A stretch of DNA of 64,000 bases from Spirodela intermedia (Eukaryota; Streptophyta; Magnoliopsida; Alismatales; Araceae), in contig LR746274.1 of assembly GCA_902729315.2 (NCBI GenBank), positions 6,321,037-6,385,036 on the forward strand, written 5' to 3'. Below the pieces are notes generated by a model. That model made no database searches. It saw only the letters and a program-made list of their open reading frames with translations, and was not told the origin of the DNA. The position numbers and the translations under genes are program-made. The first letter of the stretch is position 1, and every line of letters starts with the position of its first letter. Shown piece after piece: positions 21,939-40,163 of this stretch.

Positions 21939-24900
21939 CAGACCAAGAAAATTAATCAATTTTGAAATGGGTTGAGCGCTTTTGGATCAGACTAGCGCTA
22001 GAAGCGTGAAGAATCGACTAGGGTCTAGTACTTAATCTGGCCCGTAATAAAACACATATTAAATATGTTAGAAATTAAAATTTCCAAATTTTGTTTATTT
22101 TCTCACTTTTAGTCTATTTTGAATTCATTTAAATATGTTTAAAATATGGTTTAAATTGATATTAAAACCGAATGTCTTTCTAAGGATGCCCCAATGGATA
22201 CTAAAAGTTTTATGTTAGAAACTAAAAGACATTACTCACTATTACCAAAAACAAATTCTGCTTGCTGATTCAAGTCGCCCAAAAAAAAATTACATGTGTA
22301 ACATATTTACTTTGACTCATGATCTCACAATCTAAAATCATAACTTTGTCGATATAGATATTTAAAATTATTTTTTAACTAATATTCGTCACTATTCAGA
22401 AATCCTCAAGTGACAATTTGAGTGGTTCGAATTCTATCAATTAATTTGACATCAATATTAAATTGAAGTAATGATTTATCATTAGCATATCTAGTATATT
22501 GAGTTAATTTTGATATCCCTATTTTACCTCATGAATTCTTGTTGATTTTGAAACACTAATCATCATTTTTTCACGAGGGCAATTTTTGTAAACATATTTT
22601 ACAACAATATACGAAGTAATATTTTTTATTAAATCTAAAATTCGAGTATTATATTTAAAAAATTACAATCATAAGTTAGAGAATCAAGACCAAAAATAAA
22701 AATATGTGGTTACTTAGTTTATGAGTTTTTTCTCATTTTTCTTTCTACCTTTCTCTAAACTTCCCCTTGTCACAATGACTTTTAAATGTTTTCTTGACTT
22801 GTGTAGCTCATTCTTTGCAGGACTTGTACTTTTTTTCTCCTTTTGTTAGTATCAAAAACATAGAAAAAGTTTCAAACTGTATTGAAAATTATACTCCAAT
22901 AATGTCAAATCCTTTAAACTAATAAGGATTATACCAATGCAGATTTTGATACAGCAACAACTTGTAAGGCATATGACTTGGGTCAGCTGCGAACAACTCT
23001 AGCATTGTGGAAATTAAAATCATGTCTTGAATCCTTGAAAGGTGTACTCATGTCATGATTCTCTCACCTTAAATCCATAGGTTGAAGAAAACATGTCTCT
23101 TGAATCCACAAGAGTATGATTTTGAGTCCATAGATTCAAGGAGGTCGGTTCATTGAGTTCACAAGGGCGCTAGAGTCCACTACTAGATGAAAAGTATCTT
23201 AGAGAGGAAGAAATTAATGAAAATTTGTTGACTGAAACTGAAATAACTCTTGGACTACATGGGGTGCCTTTAAAAATAGGTTAAAGTATGTTAATTTGGC
23301 ACTTAAATATGAATTTTAAATGAAAATTTAAAAAATAAATAAAAGGAGACGTAGAATAGAAAGCAGAAAAAAAATAATAAGATAATAAAAATAGAAGGGG
23401 AGATAAAAATAAAAAGGGTTAAAAATAGAAAGATATGTCCTATTATGGGCCCAATTTCGTAATTGGGCTAACTCCAACTTAAATGAATCTTCAAAATGTC
23501 AAGGCTTTTGTTCCACTTGATACAAACCTTAAATATGCTGCATTAGATTTAACAATAAATAAATCATTAAAATAATGAGATAAATCTAGGATTAAATAGT
23601 AGAGTTTAAAATTCAAGGTGGACAAGATTCATCCAAGGCAATTTCTCTTTCTTAAAATCAATTTTGAAGCATTCAAGGAGATGAGATGAGTGATGACCAT
23701 GTTTTCATGGATTGAAGGTATATATGATCATGATCTATTCATTCATGCATTCAAAAATAAGGTCAACTAAATTTATTGGTTGATTAGGAGTGATATGAAA
23801 AATAAGAAAATGATTACCAATGATGAGATTCCTCTAATGCTTGCACCATAATCAAAATTCTCATCTAAAGCTAGTACGTATATTACTTTCACAAGTTCGA
23901 ATTTTTGGAGTTTACTATTTGTTCTAATGTTCAAATATTCTAAACATTTTTGTCCTAATTCTATCAATTTTCTAGAATCATATGAAACACAACATAAAAT
24001 TTATTCTTCTTAGTGACAATAAGAAAATCTCATTATTTTGAATTTTTAGAATATGATACTAATCAATTTCAAAATGAACATTTTTTCAATTATGATATTA
24101 AATTATGAGTTGGTCCTTCAAATAGGATTACTTTTCAATTAGTGTCTTCATTAAAAATTATGTTTTTATGTCATATGATTTTTACCTTTTTCATTAGCTC
24201 CAAGGTTACTTCACTAGCTTCTTTATAAACAAATGAGGGAAGCCACCTTCTCTCTTTAGTCATCTATCTTGAACATCTACTATCAAGATACCATAGGACT
24301 TTTTTCACTAAAGGAGAACCCTTGAAATAAATAAATTTTTATTTCATAATAGGGATCTCGACATAATTTAGATTTTTTTTTTAATTTATTAGATTTTTTT
24401 TTTGCAACACATATTTATTTAATTTTGTCTTCTTGAAATCCTAGTTATTTTTCAATGTTTTTGTGTTCTAGTGAATTGTTTACTTGCTCCTAATTTTTTT
24501 ATTTTGTCTGAAAATATATCTTGGAGTATCTAAATTTTTTCTTCTAAGACTAACAAAAAGTATACATGAAACTACAAAAGTAAAGAATTTATGCTCTGAT
24601 TTAGTTTATTCTTTCACAATGGAATATGATGGGTATGCACTTTCTGGTTTTTCTATTATCCTACTTGTTCTTTGTTTGTGTGCTTATGTTGGATGTCTAT
24701 CAAAGAATCTAATTTTATGTGGCTATTATTAACTTTTGGAAAATAGTTTTGTATTGTTTCTTTTCCTTACAGATTTCAAAATGTTGACATCCTTGAAAGG
24801 AGGAACATCCTTTTGAAGATTTTATAATTGTGATTTTAGCTCAATGTTTTCTCTAGAGAACTCGTCAATTTAGTTTTTTTTGAGTTTTTTACATATTTTG

Positions 24901-24989
24901 ACTGATCTTTAATCTTTCTATTTAGTTTTAAATATTTTGTTTCAATACATTATTTCTTTTCCTGCATTTTTCAGCTTTGAATTGACAAC

Positions 24990-25460
24990 ATTTCAAGCAT
25001 AATCAATGTCAACCAAAAAATCATAAAATTCCTCTTTAGAAATTTCTTCACTCCTCTATAGTTGTAACTTTGGTATCTAAGAGGGATATAAATGCATTAA
25101 AATCTTTCAAATCATGTTAGCTACAAGATAAGTTCTTAATAGATTTTTCAAACTACTAATTATGTCCATAAATCTATCAAACATCTTATTGATGGTCTCA
25201 TTCTCATTCATTGTAAATAACTCATATTTATGAACCAACTAATATATCTTCAACTCATTGTCTTGAGTAGTTTCTTTATAAATTATCTGAAATCTATCTC
25301 ATTTTATTTCCTTTTTTCACATGTGAACACTTTATTTAATTCGTTTGATCCAATCTACAATGAATAAATATTCTTATATTTTTTTACATTTTTTTTCTCA
25401 TTATCATCTAAAAACCCATATATAATGATCTACCATGATTGATAATCTAAGGCCTAGATA
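24990..25460 (-). pseudogene. Ty1/copia gag (UBN2-type) relic
   Basis: On the minus strand a broken frame reads like the UBN2/gag domain of copia elements: KYELFTMNENETINKMFDRF, then MDIISSLKNL and a later EEFYDFLVDID, with stops between the conserved blocks. This gag packages element RNA in intact copies. No pol or LTRs could be assigned, and the AT-rich DNA to the left on the same strand may hold more decayed parts. Confidence 0.6.
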
Positions 25461-27774
25461 AAAATATCTATTTTAATTTTTCAAAGTACATAATTTGATC
25501 CATTAAATAAAGGTGGTCTATAGTTTAAAATCTCTTGTCTTATTTCCTAAGGTGCTAGTGGCAGTATATAGTCCTAAAAGGAATTCTTTTTGATGTGTAA
25601 AGGCATGCTCTTATACCACATATTAAATTTTAAGTTGCACTTGGATCAAGAAGATGGGTTTGAATTAATCAGATCTTAATTAGTTGATAAAGGTCAACTA
25701 TTTCTAATATTTTTAATCTCATTTCTTCAATCTTAACCCTAATATTTTATATGTTCAAAAATCTAAAAACTCTAATATTTTTGAAATGGTTTGATCCTCA
25801 TTCTCCAAAAGCACCCTCATTCTTTGGTTCCACTAAATTGGTCATTCGTCAATCACAACTACTGATTATTAGGCTCAACTCTCATAACATTTCACGTTGA
25901 AATCCTCATATAGACTCATGAATAACAACTGATTATATGGTTCAACTTCCTCAAGTGATTTAATATAAAATTAATCACCAATTCAACCATATAAAATAAA
26001 TGAAGTGTCCTCATTAGTTATTTTCAAAGTTGACACTAACTTTAAGTATGCCTGAATATTCAATGAAAATAATGATGATTTTCAACTAGTTTTTTCTTTT
26101 TAGAAAGTTGACCAACATTAGATGGCATTGCCATTTTAATATGTGTGAGTACCTTGAATTTAGTTCCTTGATATGCTACTTGTTTTTTACCATCTAAGAT
26201 GTCCACTCAATTTACATAGAATTTTCAACATAAGATGTTAGAAAGAAATTCAGGATGCTAGAGAGGTAAGAAGCAATGATAAAACCTTGATTAATTGTAG
26301 GAGAGGTGTTCCTAAGAAATGTAAAAAAATGTAGCTTTATGACTATGAATTTGTTGATCTTTGGAAATGTAATGAATACATTTTTGTCAATACCAAAAAT
26401 ATCTATTAAGATGTATAGATTTTTAAGGATTAATATTTTTTGATCATAGATTTATCAAAAAAATTAGTTCAATTGATGCACAAATTAATAAATGTATGAA
26501 AAAGAAAAAAAATGTTTTGAGAGAAGAAATAGATGAAAGTGTTACTTACATTAAAAAAATCATGTTTCACTCCTCTATTAGTATGATGTAATTTTCATAA
26601 ACCATTTGAGGCGTATTAATCATGGTAGTAGTAGTTATCCAAGGAAAGTAGTCATGTTGTAGATCATAGTGAAAAACTCATTGATGCTAGGAGAAAATAA
26701 ACAACTCATGACTTACCTTTTTGTTATAATTGGAGTATTACATACTTGAGAATAATATCTTATTCAATGATAATTTATCTTGTTCATTAATCATCAAGTG
26801 TTAAAATCTATGAGTAGTCAAATAGTGCAGCATAATAGATGTAAGATGAGTATCATGTAATGAAATATATACTTTTATCATCAAATACAAAAAAAAAAGT
26901 TTGAACCAAGTCGTAGATGCACTCAATAGAAAGATGATGAAGACTTCCAAAGTTTGGGATTGTCTCTTTGTGCAAATCAACCAGAATATTTCATATACAA
27001 GGAAACATTTTTTCCCGTATAAATTAGTTTTGCACTTGGCAAAGGTTAATACATAAAAAACTGATTGGTTAATTATATGCAGGATTATTAGAAGTATATT
27101 TTAAGTGGGAGGGGGGAGAGGATAAAAGTCTTCAATTAGTGGAGGAATGCTACTATTGGGTGTAATTAAAGAAAGATTAGAAAAATATTTTAAAATATGT
27201 TAAAATTTTTAACTTAATAAATAAAAATATCAAAATATAACTGTATAGATTTTACAATGTCAATTTTAAAATAATAATGGGCTGACATATCTATAGATTT
27301 TATTTTAAAATAAAGTGTAGAGTCTATTTTTATTTTTTGAATCATTTCTTTAAATCACATCAGATTTTATTCTTATCACATTTTCAGCGTAGACTTTGAA
27401 AAAGGTCTGGTTCTTGCTTAAAATTCAGTATTATTAATTACCCCTAAATAGGTGGTCAAACAAAAGTAGTCAGTATAACACTCGACAATTTGATTAGATA
27501 TATTTTATGAGAAAAATTATCTTGGTTCATGAACAATTTCATTGTAACTTAATGAACAAACACTCTACTAATCAATCTCAATTTTATTTTGTTTATTATT
27601 TTTTTGGAAAATTTCTTCTAAATTTGACACATTTAACAAAGCAGATAGAAACAAACATTGCAGCCAATAAGATATAAGATTATTTTAAAGCAAACGACAT
27701 GAAAGTGTGAAGAATCATCTCTCAACTAATTAAAATAATTATAAATAAATAGTTGATAAGAAAAAGAGGAGATA

Positions 27775-28000
27775 CTTTTGAAGTAGGTGATTCGGTTATG
27801 GAGTACTTGTGGAAAGAAGATTCCAATCTAGTACTACTAATAAGTTGATGACAAAGAATTATGCCATTGAAAGTGGTTCAAAAGATTAACAATAATGCCC
27901 ACATTATTGATTTGCCAAAGAAAATGAATATATCTTTCAATTTCAGTGTGATGGATATTTATGAATATTATTTACACCAACATAAAGACTTTTTGGTATG
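27775..28000 (+). pseudogene. Ty3/gypsy integrase C-terminal relic
   Basis: Plus-strand fragments VGDSVMEYLWKE and PLKVVQKINNNAHIIDLPKK, followed by MNISFNFSVMDIYEYY, match the end of gypsy pol after the integrase core (family form: KI.DNAY.IDLP...I...FNV.DLYEY). Stops and a frame change near 27850 show decay. No LTR was recognised downstream. Confidence 0.7.
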
Positions 28001-28291
28001 TTCTTTTGAAAGAGGAGAGACTTATATAGTTCGTCAATCTAACACTTGAAAATAGTACTACTCTTGTGGACCTAAAGTTTTGTGAATATGAAGAATGGAC
28101 TGTAAGCATGAGATGCCTTATTACTTGATCTAGCTCATAACAAAATCCATCATAAATGTGTTAAAAACATATTTTATTCTACATCTTTTTTCATTTTTAG
28201 TTTGTTTTGAATTTATTCACGTATAATTTAAATCAATATTAAAACACTATCAAATCTAAATTGCTCTTTTAAGGGAGCACTACATATTACT

Positions 28292-28588
28292 AGTCCTTAA
28301 GCAGATAGTTCGTGGAGATAGTGTAGCACTAAGGCCCACACCTTGCAAACCCTTCTGGATTCAAATAATATTAAATACTCCACACAACTTGGGCTGTGTC
28401 TAACTGCTAGAGATGATTCATCTAATTTGGGCTTCTTTCCTGGTCCCTCATTCTGGGGTTTCCTTCCCTTTGTTAACGAATTCACGAGGGTTCTACTCAA
28501 GATTAGAAGTTAAACAAGGCACACCGGAAGGCAGCAGGAAGAGGCTGGAGGGAGATGGGTAATTCCTCAGTCCTTAAGCAGATAGTTC
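28292..28588. repeat. 20-bp direct repeat pair near the MDHAR 3' end
   Basis: The same 20 bases, AGTCCTTAAGCAGATAGTTC, occur at 28292-28311 and 28569-28588, 277 bases apart, with different flanks. The pair brackets 257 bases of unrelated sequence just downstream of the MDHAR stop, beside a gypsy relic. It may be a long target-site duplication or a repair footprint. Confidence 0.8.
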
Positions 28589-28675
28589 CAGAATTAACAG
28601 AGAAGGTTCATCAGAGAGCAGTTGCGTACCAAGAAGTGTCGTGGGCGCTGTTTTATTGTGGGCGGGCGAAGGCGA

Positions 28676-32797
<4,122 letters not shown>

Positions 32798-32890
32798 AGC
32801 TAGCTCAACCCGAGATCGCCGGAGAGGAAGAGGACGATCAACAACCGCGTATCTATCTGTCCGAAGGGTTGGGGCGGGGGGACGACGGCG

Positions 32891-32992
32891 TATTTATCGG
32901 GCCACGGGGGAGAGCCGTAGGAGACAACGGACTGATCAATCGAATTGGCCATCAAAACGCCACGTGGCAACATTTCATCCTTCCATCACGTG
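32891..32992 (-). promoter_or_regulatory. MDHAR promoter: TATA box and two G-boxes
   Basis: GATAAATA on the minus strand at 32891-32898 lies about 95 bases upstream of the start codon. Two CACGTG G-boxes follow at 32961-32966 (GCCACGTGGC context) and 32987-32992. G-boxes bind bZIP and bHLH factors and fit light, ABA or stress control of an ascorbate-recycling gene. From there to the CYP71 stop (33491) no gene is seen; (CT)n lies at 33421-33441. Confidence 0.6.
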
Positions 32993-33490
32993 GAATCTTC
33001 CTGAAGAGAGTATGTGTGGTAGCGGGCCAATCGAGACGTGAGCGACCGAACCAGACGGAGCCCTCACAGGTCAACATAACAATCGTCAGATAATTAAATC
33101 GCAACTCCCATTTTACCCTCAGTTGCTCATTGTTTACGAAAATACCACCAAGGACTTCGCCGTGGAAAGGTGACTCGGTGCATTCGATACCGACCCTCCG
33201 GCAGGGGCAGTCCCGTCCACACACATGGGAGTAGTTGCCGTCTGGCCAATGGGGGAAGGGGCCTTGGCTTACGTGGCTATTTTTTATTTTCTAATTGGCT
33301 TGACTATGTTCTAAAACCAGAAATAATTTCTATACAAGGAAAAATCTCTCTCGTCCCCCATCTCCGCTTCGAGAAGAAAGTATCACCTTTGAGAGCAGTA
33401 ACAGAGCGGGGCACTGGTCTATCTCTCTCTCTCTCTCTCTACTGTGGATGAACAGGAGGAGGAGAAGCTCCAAGCCCCGACGATTCCGGC

Positions 33491-36400
33491 TCACTTTGGG
33501 ACGGTGACATTGAGGATCTTCACGTCCTGGAATGGCCTGTCGTTCTTGTCGGTCTTCACCTTCTCTATCGCCTGCGGGAGAGGGAAAAAGAAACAAAGGA
33601 ACAAAGAGATAGAGAGAGAAAGGACGACGAACGGTGAGACCAGGGGCCAGATGGATGGTCTTATGTATCAATCTCTACTGGGAGGGAGGAGGATGCCTAC
33701 GTGAACGACGTCCATCCCCTTGACGACCCTCCCGAAGACGGTGTGCTTGTTGTCCAGCCATGGCGTCGCCACCGTCGTAATGAAGAACTGCGACCCGTTC
33801 GTGTTCGGCCCCGCGTTCGCCATCGACAGCGTGAACGGCCGGTCGTGCCTCAGGCTGCCCACCCACAGTAGAGAGAGAAAGGAACAGACAGAGACAGAGA
33901 GGGAAAGATGGTAAGAAGAAGCAGCAGCAGCAGAAGAAGAAGAAGAAACACTACCTCTTGTGGAACTCGTCCTCGAACTCGCGGCCCCAGATGGACTGGC
34001 CGCCGGTGCCGTCGCCGAGGGGGTCCCCCGTCTGGACCATGAAGCCCCTGATCACCCGGTGGAAGATGAGGTTATCGTAGTAGCCGTTGCGGCAGTGCGT
34101 GGTGAAGTTCTCTACCGTCTTCGGGCACTCGTCGGGGTACAGCCTCAGGTGCACATCCCCCATCGACGTGTTCAGGATCTGCCCACAGTCGCAGAAAAAA
34201 AAGCAAGGAAGCTCCACGCTTGCCCACTATTAAAACAGAAAAACTCGAAAAGAGGAGGAAGGAGGAAGGAAGAAGGCTGCTTACCACGCTGTCGGGGAGA
34301 GATGAGGTGGCCGTCTTTCCCAGCTCGGACACGGCGAGGAGCTCCTCGGGCGGCGGCTTCTCGTTGAAGACGTCTCTCCCCTGTGTGGCGTCCTCGGCCT
34401 CCTCCGGCTCCCTGCGACTGCTCAGAGAGTCAAAAGAATTTTTTTTTGTTTTTTTTGGTTGCCCTCGATCACTTGATCTAATCCGGTGGAGTACCTGAAC
34501 AGATAAATCCGGTGCTTCTTGAAGGCGCAACAGAGCAGAGTTGGGTCGCTGAGGGGCTCCTTGCTTTCGTTCACGTTCGCCGCCGCCATGGGGATCCTCC
34601 GCACCTTCTTGCCGCCCCTGTCGCCCTGGTACAGAGCGATCCTCAGGAACCTGTCGTTGTTCTCCACCTTCCCGAGGATGCGAGCGACCTTGTTCGTGTG
34701 CAGGTTCACAGTCTGCGAGCAGATGGAGGGAGGAGTGACCTCGAGGTTATGTAGAAGACGAATCTGCGAGGAATTTCATCCAGAGCTGCCTCGCAGGCTC
34801 CTTCCTGCAAGAACCGCCTCCTGGGCGGATCGAAGAACTGACAAAGAACCTACCTTGATACCCAACAACGTAGCATATATAAGGAAATTGGAGCTGTCAT
34901 CAAACACGGCATTCGGCGGTGGGGCGTCCTCGGTCTTCTCTATCTCCTTCTCGACAGCCATCCTCCGCCCAAAGTCGATCGCTTCGAGCCGGTACATCGG
35001 CGCATCACTTCGTTGCAGATCCTGCGCCACCTGCACAGCGCAGAAGTTTCTTACCCAGAGATTGGTCCCATGCCGGAGAGAAGATTCATCGTCTCGGGAG
35101 AGATCGGCCTACCTCCAGCGACTCGTCGTACACTCGCCTGAGTTTGCCCGTTTGATACCAGAAGACCCGCACTCTACGGTCGGGCGAGGTGACAGCGAAC
35201 TGGCTTCCATCTGGGCTGACCTGAGAAGCCACGCCGAAAGGAAACAGAGAGAGTTGGAGCGGTGTTAGCAATGAGAAGAACGGCGATCGCAGTCGATTCT
35301 CTCACCAGAAAGAAGGCGTGCCGTTTCATGATCGAGGGCAGATGATAAGGAAGGAAGGTGCCTCCTACCTCAAGAGCCGACACAGTCGTCTTGCACCTGG
35401 CGATGTCGAAGAGGTTCGTGTCTGTCTTCAGCCTGAAGCGGACCCTGCACAGAGAACAATCCTGCTGGAATCAAGCAGGCCTCCTGAAGAAAAATGGAGC
35501 TACACGTTCGTGCCTCAAGATCATTAACCCATGTAAAAGAACAGTTTCCAAGCTCCCGGGGAGCAGATGCACTGCCGGGATCAGCTGTGGATTCCTTTCC
35601 TGACAGTAATTCAGAGCTACTGGCGCAGGGCCAAGTTCAAGAAATCGGAGCAGCAACGTTTCATACATTATTAACCATGCTGGATCATGATCTAGCTTTG
35701 CGCATAAATAATCAAAGGTCGAAGAAGATGAAAGCACCTTACTAGATAGATGGCACATGCATCAGACCATGACATGCTCACACATCATTTTCAGGAGCCC
35801 GTAAAATACACGCGAGAGAATTATTAATTAGGGAAATTAGCCTCGTCAGGAGTATGCAAGCAAAAAAAAAAGAAAAGAAAAGAAAAAAAAGGGTTCTTCC
35901 TGGGTAAGATCAATATTATTCCTGGGTAAAAAGCGATGCTTCACAGGGGGGATGCTCGAAACATAGATATAAAAAAATCACCATAAAATGACAGAAAAAA
36001 ATAAAGGAAAACATACCCATCTTCTGGGAATGACAGTGTGGAAGGCGACCAGTACTCCAGGACTCCCTTGACATCTGCTGATATAACGGTGTCATACACG
36101 TGGTTGTACTTCATATGCTTTATTGGACATAAGTGTACCTGTGAAGAAGAAGAAGAGTAGCCGAGCAAAACGATGAAAATGACAGCTAGTTCACCATACA
36201 AGATGGTTGAAAGATATTTCATGAAAGTAACTAAACCTTCTTTGAAATTATTGGCTCATTTGACCCTGACCGCGCATCATATACGTGAACGAAAGGGGAA
36301 TTTCGATCACTGACGGCAAGTTTAGCCTTGGCATCTCCGTGCTTGAAAACCCATTCAACGGCTCCCGCGATAAATGGCAGACGCATCATCACCATCATGT

Positions 36401-39400
36401 CATAGTTAACAACATCGTATATCTTCACAGAACGATCGTTTGAAATTGTACAGCAGAGCAACCCATCAGCACTGACCTGCATTCCTAAACAGCATCAGGG
36501 ATGATATCCACTCGTGCGGCGGCCAAATGAACTTTACATGTAATGGGCCATCAAATCATTATACTTAGAAGAAGAAGACTCTACTCCTAGAGATTCGGCA
36601 GAAGAGCTGCATAGCCATGAAGCCTTGGGCAATTAATACGGGAGAAAAACTGTGCATTGGAGGAGAAGATTTGGGCAACCTATAACAAAAGACTGAGACA
36701 ATCTTAACAGCAGAAAAGTAAGAGGGGAATGCTCCAAGAGATGTCTAGGTAAGGCTATGGGAGTGCATGGAGAAGAAAACGTAAACAAAATGGCCCAGTT
36801 CATGATTTAGCAGCGAAACTTATTCCCAGGAATTTAGCGTTACTTATAAAATATTTATGAGAAAATGGCACCCATTTGACTGGCAAAGAAGGCCACAAGT
36901 AGCAAGATATCTCAACGTGGCACGCCACATAGACTGCCACGCTGCTGTCCACCGTCAAATGGATGCCCATTCTCCCAGACATAAACAGTGTGGCACCATA
37001 GCCCGGCAATAAAAATGTTTCATAGCAAAATCACAAGTTGAGTCTGAAGTAGAATGACATCCGATGTTAAAGTCAGAAATACTCCGTGGGAACTCCCTCC
37101 ATTTACAATCTTACTCTACGTTGATGAACCTCTTGAATTCAATTTCTGCACAGCTATGGAGAGGAGGCCACCACCCTCTAAAATGAACGCATTCTCCCAT
37201 GTTTAGCATCCTCCCTCTGAAGAAGATGCAGACTCTGCTAATTTTCGTTAATCTGACATTATCTCCTTTCTTTGCCAGCTTAAATATGCTCGGCCACAAG
37301 GATCCCTTTGTGATTGTTGAAATGTGTTGAAATGTGATTGTTGGTCATATATGCCGAACATCTTGATCCCCTTATCAACAGATCACAAACTAGTTTTATT
37401 ATGGGAGATGGGTGCGGACCATCGTCACCATCCTCACTCAAAAGCTATGGCAAGTCATCCTCCAGTCCAATCCCCCTCGCAATCCCCGCAGATTAAGAAT
37501 GTTTTTTCTTCCAATGTCAGAGTAAAATATCAACGATGTTAACGAGTCTAATTTGCGCCCCATGTTCGCTTCTGGAGCTGGCCATCATCTTATAAAACAT
37601 TTCGTCCTCTCAACCAAAACCACCATGTAGTAGCTATATCAACATGGGGAAAGTTAACAAACCCGCCAACAAATTATGTTCCAATTTAGAGGAAATGCAA
37701 TCCTCCGCGGAAAGAAAAAAATGCACAACCAAAGAAACCAATCAGAAAAGATATGCGAAGTAATGCGATCATGCTTCCATGGGTGGGGGGAGAAAATATC
37801 AATGAGAAGGAGGAAAGTTATGAGACAAGATGACTGGACTTGCAGAATTGGAAGCGGACAAGAAACACGGACTTTGAGAGAAGATTCAGGATAAAAGAAG
37901 GAGCATTTACTCACAGCCAATCCTTCAATGGGACCTAAATGAGATCTGAAATGTTTTGCAAACTCGATGCCAATGGGCTTCTTCTTCCAAAATTTCAAAT
38001 GACCTGTGCAAGATAAAAGGAATTTAAAAATGGAATTATATTACAAGGAAATTCGATAGTCCAGCAGAAAATCGATTCTAAATGAGTGAAATATATTCAT
38101 ATGCAGAACTGCATCATTAAACTCGTATATTCCAAGGTGCAATATGCTGACTAATCAATGATACAGAGCAGCCAAATTAACACAAATGAGAGGGAAACGT
38201 AAAGCTCTGATGCATGTCAAAGAAGAAGGTAATCTTACTCAAACCCAAGTAGCCAAAAAGAAGCGTATACTCGCAAAAAAAATAACCACAGAAATTAATT
38301 TCCTATTTCGTTTGGGGATTATTTTAAAACATTTCCTTTCACGTTGAAATCAACCTGTCATGTCTTCGGCAAACACACGAGGGATGGCACAATCCATGAT
38401 CTGGAGCTCAAATCCCACTCTACATACATGTGCAAAAATTCTGGTGCCAAATCAACAGCTAAATCGTGAAGTATGTTCCTATGTATCGCCATAGAATTAA
38501 CTTCTCGCTTTCAATGGGGCACTGTCCTAAATAAAAAAACTAAAAAAAATACGAGAAAAAAATTGAAAAATCGATAAGGCAAATGGGTACACAATTCAGA
38601 GTCAATATTCCACTAACAATCTAAGAGATTAAACAGTAGTGACTAGCTTTGACGAGCAAGTTAAAGAGACGGGATGTAAATTCCATCTATTTAAGGCACA
38701 GTCTCGAATAGATTCTTGGTTTCCATTCAGCCGAGGAAATCCATTCGAGACATGCCCGGATAGCAACTCAAGCTGACTCATGCGGAGGCACTATCACATT
38801 TTATAATGAGAACAAAATGCAGCGGAGTATGTGTGTAATTCCGGTTGACTCAAACGGGAGTAGAAGGGCAGCTGTCATTTAATTAATCATGAATAGAGCT
38901 TGACGATGCGCACCATCAAGACTGCCTGTTATGAAGAAATCTGCCGGCGACACTGCAACATGCGTGACCACATCACGATGCATGTAACTTTTCTCATACC
39001 TGCGGGGTGTCACAGGCGCAAAGATCATCAAAACAGGATGAAATGTAATAACTGAGAGAATTGTCAGGTGATAATCACACTAGAGGATGTCAAGCTGATA
39101 AGGACTGTGCGGGTGTGCTAGTCCCCGAGAACAGAAATTATTCACATACGATGTCATTCAATCCTGTCCACCCCCCCCGGGAAGAACAGAAGCAATACTG
39201 ACGGCGTTGCCGGGTAAATGGACTAACTTTAGCTGCACGGGACAAGGAAAAGTTGTTCCCTTGATGGTTCAAGAAGGCAGAAAAACCCTTTTCCTCCTGG
39301 GCGCTGATACCAAATGCCTATACCTAAATCAGGAAATGCGAGGAGATCTCTTCTGCCCTTTCTTCGAACAGAAGAGTACAATCGTTCCGGCACAATGCTT

Positions 39401-39646
39401 GCCAATGGAGCGTACTTCTGGGGGGAGGGTTGAGAAGTTATCGGACACGGGTTAGATCCTGGAAGTGGCAGATGCTACTCACATGTGGGCGCAGGGGAGA
39501 GTGTCGAGGTAGGCCTGCTCGAACTGTAGGGGGCGCTTGAGGCGGGCGCGTGGGGCCGGACCGGGACCGATAACGATCTCCTCTTCCTCCGTTGCCGCCA
39601 CCGTGGCCTCGGACGAACCACCTTTCCCGTTCGCATGCTCCTCCAT
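33491..39646 (-). CDS. CYP71: CYP71: WD40 protein with C-terminal cyclophilin domain
   Basis: Thirteen exons (39646-39483, 38999-38914, 38003-37915, 36476-36237, 36138-36017, 35444-35369, 35220-35113, 35030-34854, 34712-34495, 34417-34285, 34178-33955, 33854-33701, 33571-33491) give about 623 residues, close to Arabidopsis CYP71. WD40 repeats fill residues 60-370 ([29 protein letters not shown]). A linker with [20 protein letters not shown] leads to the peptidyl-prolyl isomerase domain from about 470: [24 protein letters not shown] and [10 protein letters not shown] keep the usual active-site Arg, Phe, Gln and Trp. CYP71 is nuclear, binds histone H3 and affects Polycomb silencing, CAF-1 loading and meristems. 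The N-terminus is acidic ([13 protein letters not shown]). The Arabidopsis neighbour At3g44620 is also next door here. Confidence 0.96.
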
Positions 39647-39903
39647 CAGTCAGGCTACCTCCCTCTTCTCTTCCGGTCGTCCTCCTTCCCCCAGCCCTTC
39701 CTGGCGAGCTCTACGGGTCGGCTCGAAGGAGAGACGACGGTCCTCAGTACGCTGCCCGGGGCTGCGGCGGCGGTGAGAATGGGAGAGGGAGAGCTAGCAG
39801 CCAGCGGGAGCGCAGCCCCAGAGTTTGGAGAGGACCGAGTTTGGGGAGGCAACTGGACCGGTGGGAATCGCGAGTCGACTCGCTCCCGTAGCGGGGAAGT
39901 CCT

Positions 39904-39982
39904 TGGGCCGGCCCGGTGCGGTTTCCCTGGGCCTCGGATTTTGGCCTTCGGTCAAATGTGGATCATCACAGGCCGAGGCCCA
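39904..39982. promoter_or_regulatory. Site II elements upstream of CYP71
   Basis: TGGGCC occurs at 39904-39909 and 39928-39933, and GGCCCA at 39977-39982, some 260-340 bases upstream of the CYP71 start codon. The arrangement is like that before GCP2. Site II elements bind TCP factors and mark genes active in proliferating cells. Confidence 0.5.
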
Positions 39983-40163
39983 GCTTCGATGTTCAATCGT
40001 CAAGAGACGGTCGCCCAATAAACTCATTGCCGATGATGCCATGTTAAACCACGATTGAGCACTTTGATTAACATTCTAATCACTGGTGCATGTTTCTCTT
40101 GATGGCTTGGTTCGCCTGCGTTCATCTTCAGACAAAAATATTGATCATGTGGTGCATCATCGG

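Larger units (their letters stand above)
21960..28290. other. AT-rich gene-poor region with transposon relics
   Basis: About 6.3 kb of very AT-rich DNA with no credible gene. Open frames are short and isolated. Two coding relics of retrotransposons can be recognised (separate entries). A stretch at 23030-23260 with repeated 'TTGAATCC' and 'CCATAGATTCAAG' phrases resembles DNA at 50480-50600, so it may belong to the same repeat family. The remainder shows nothing I can name. Confidence 0.6.
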
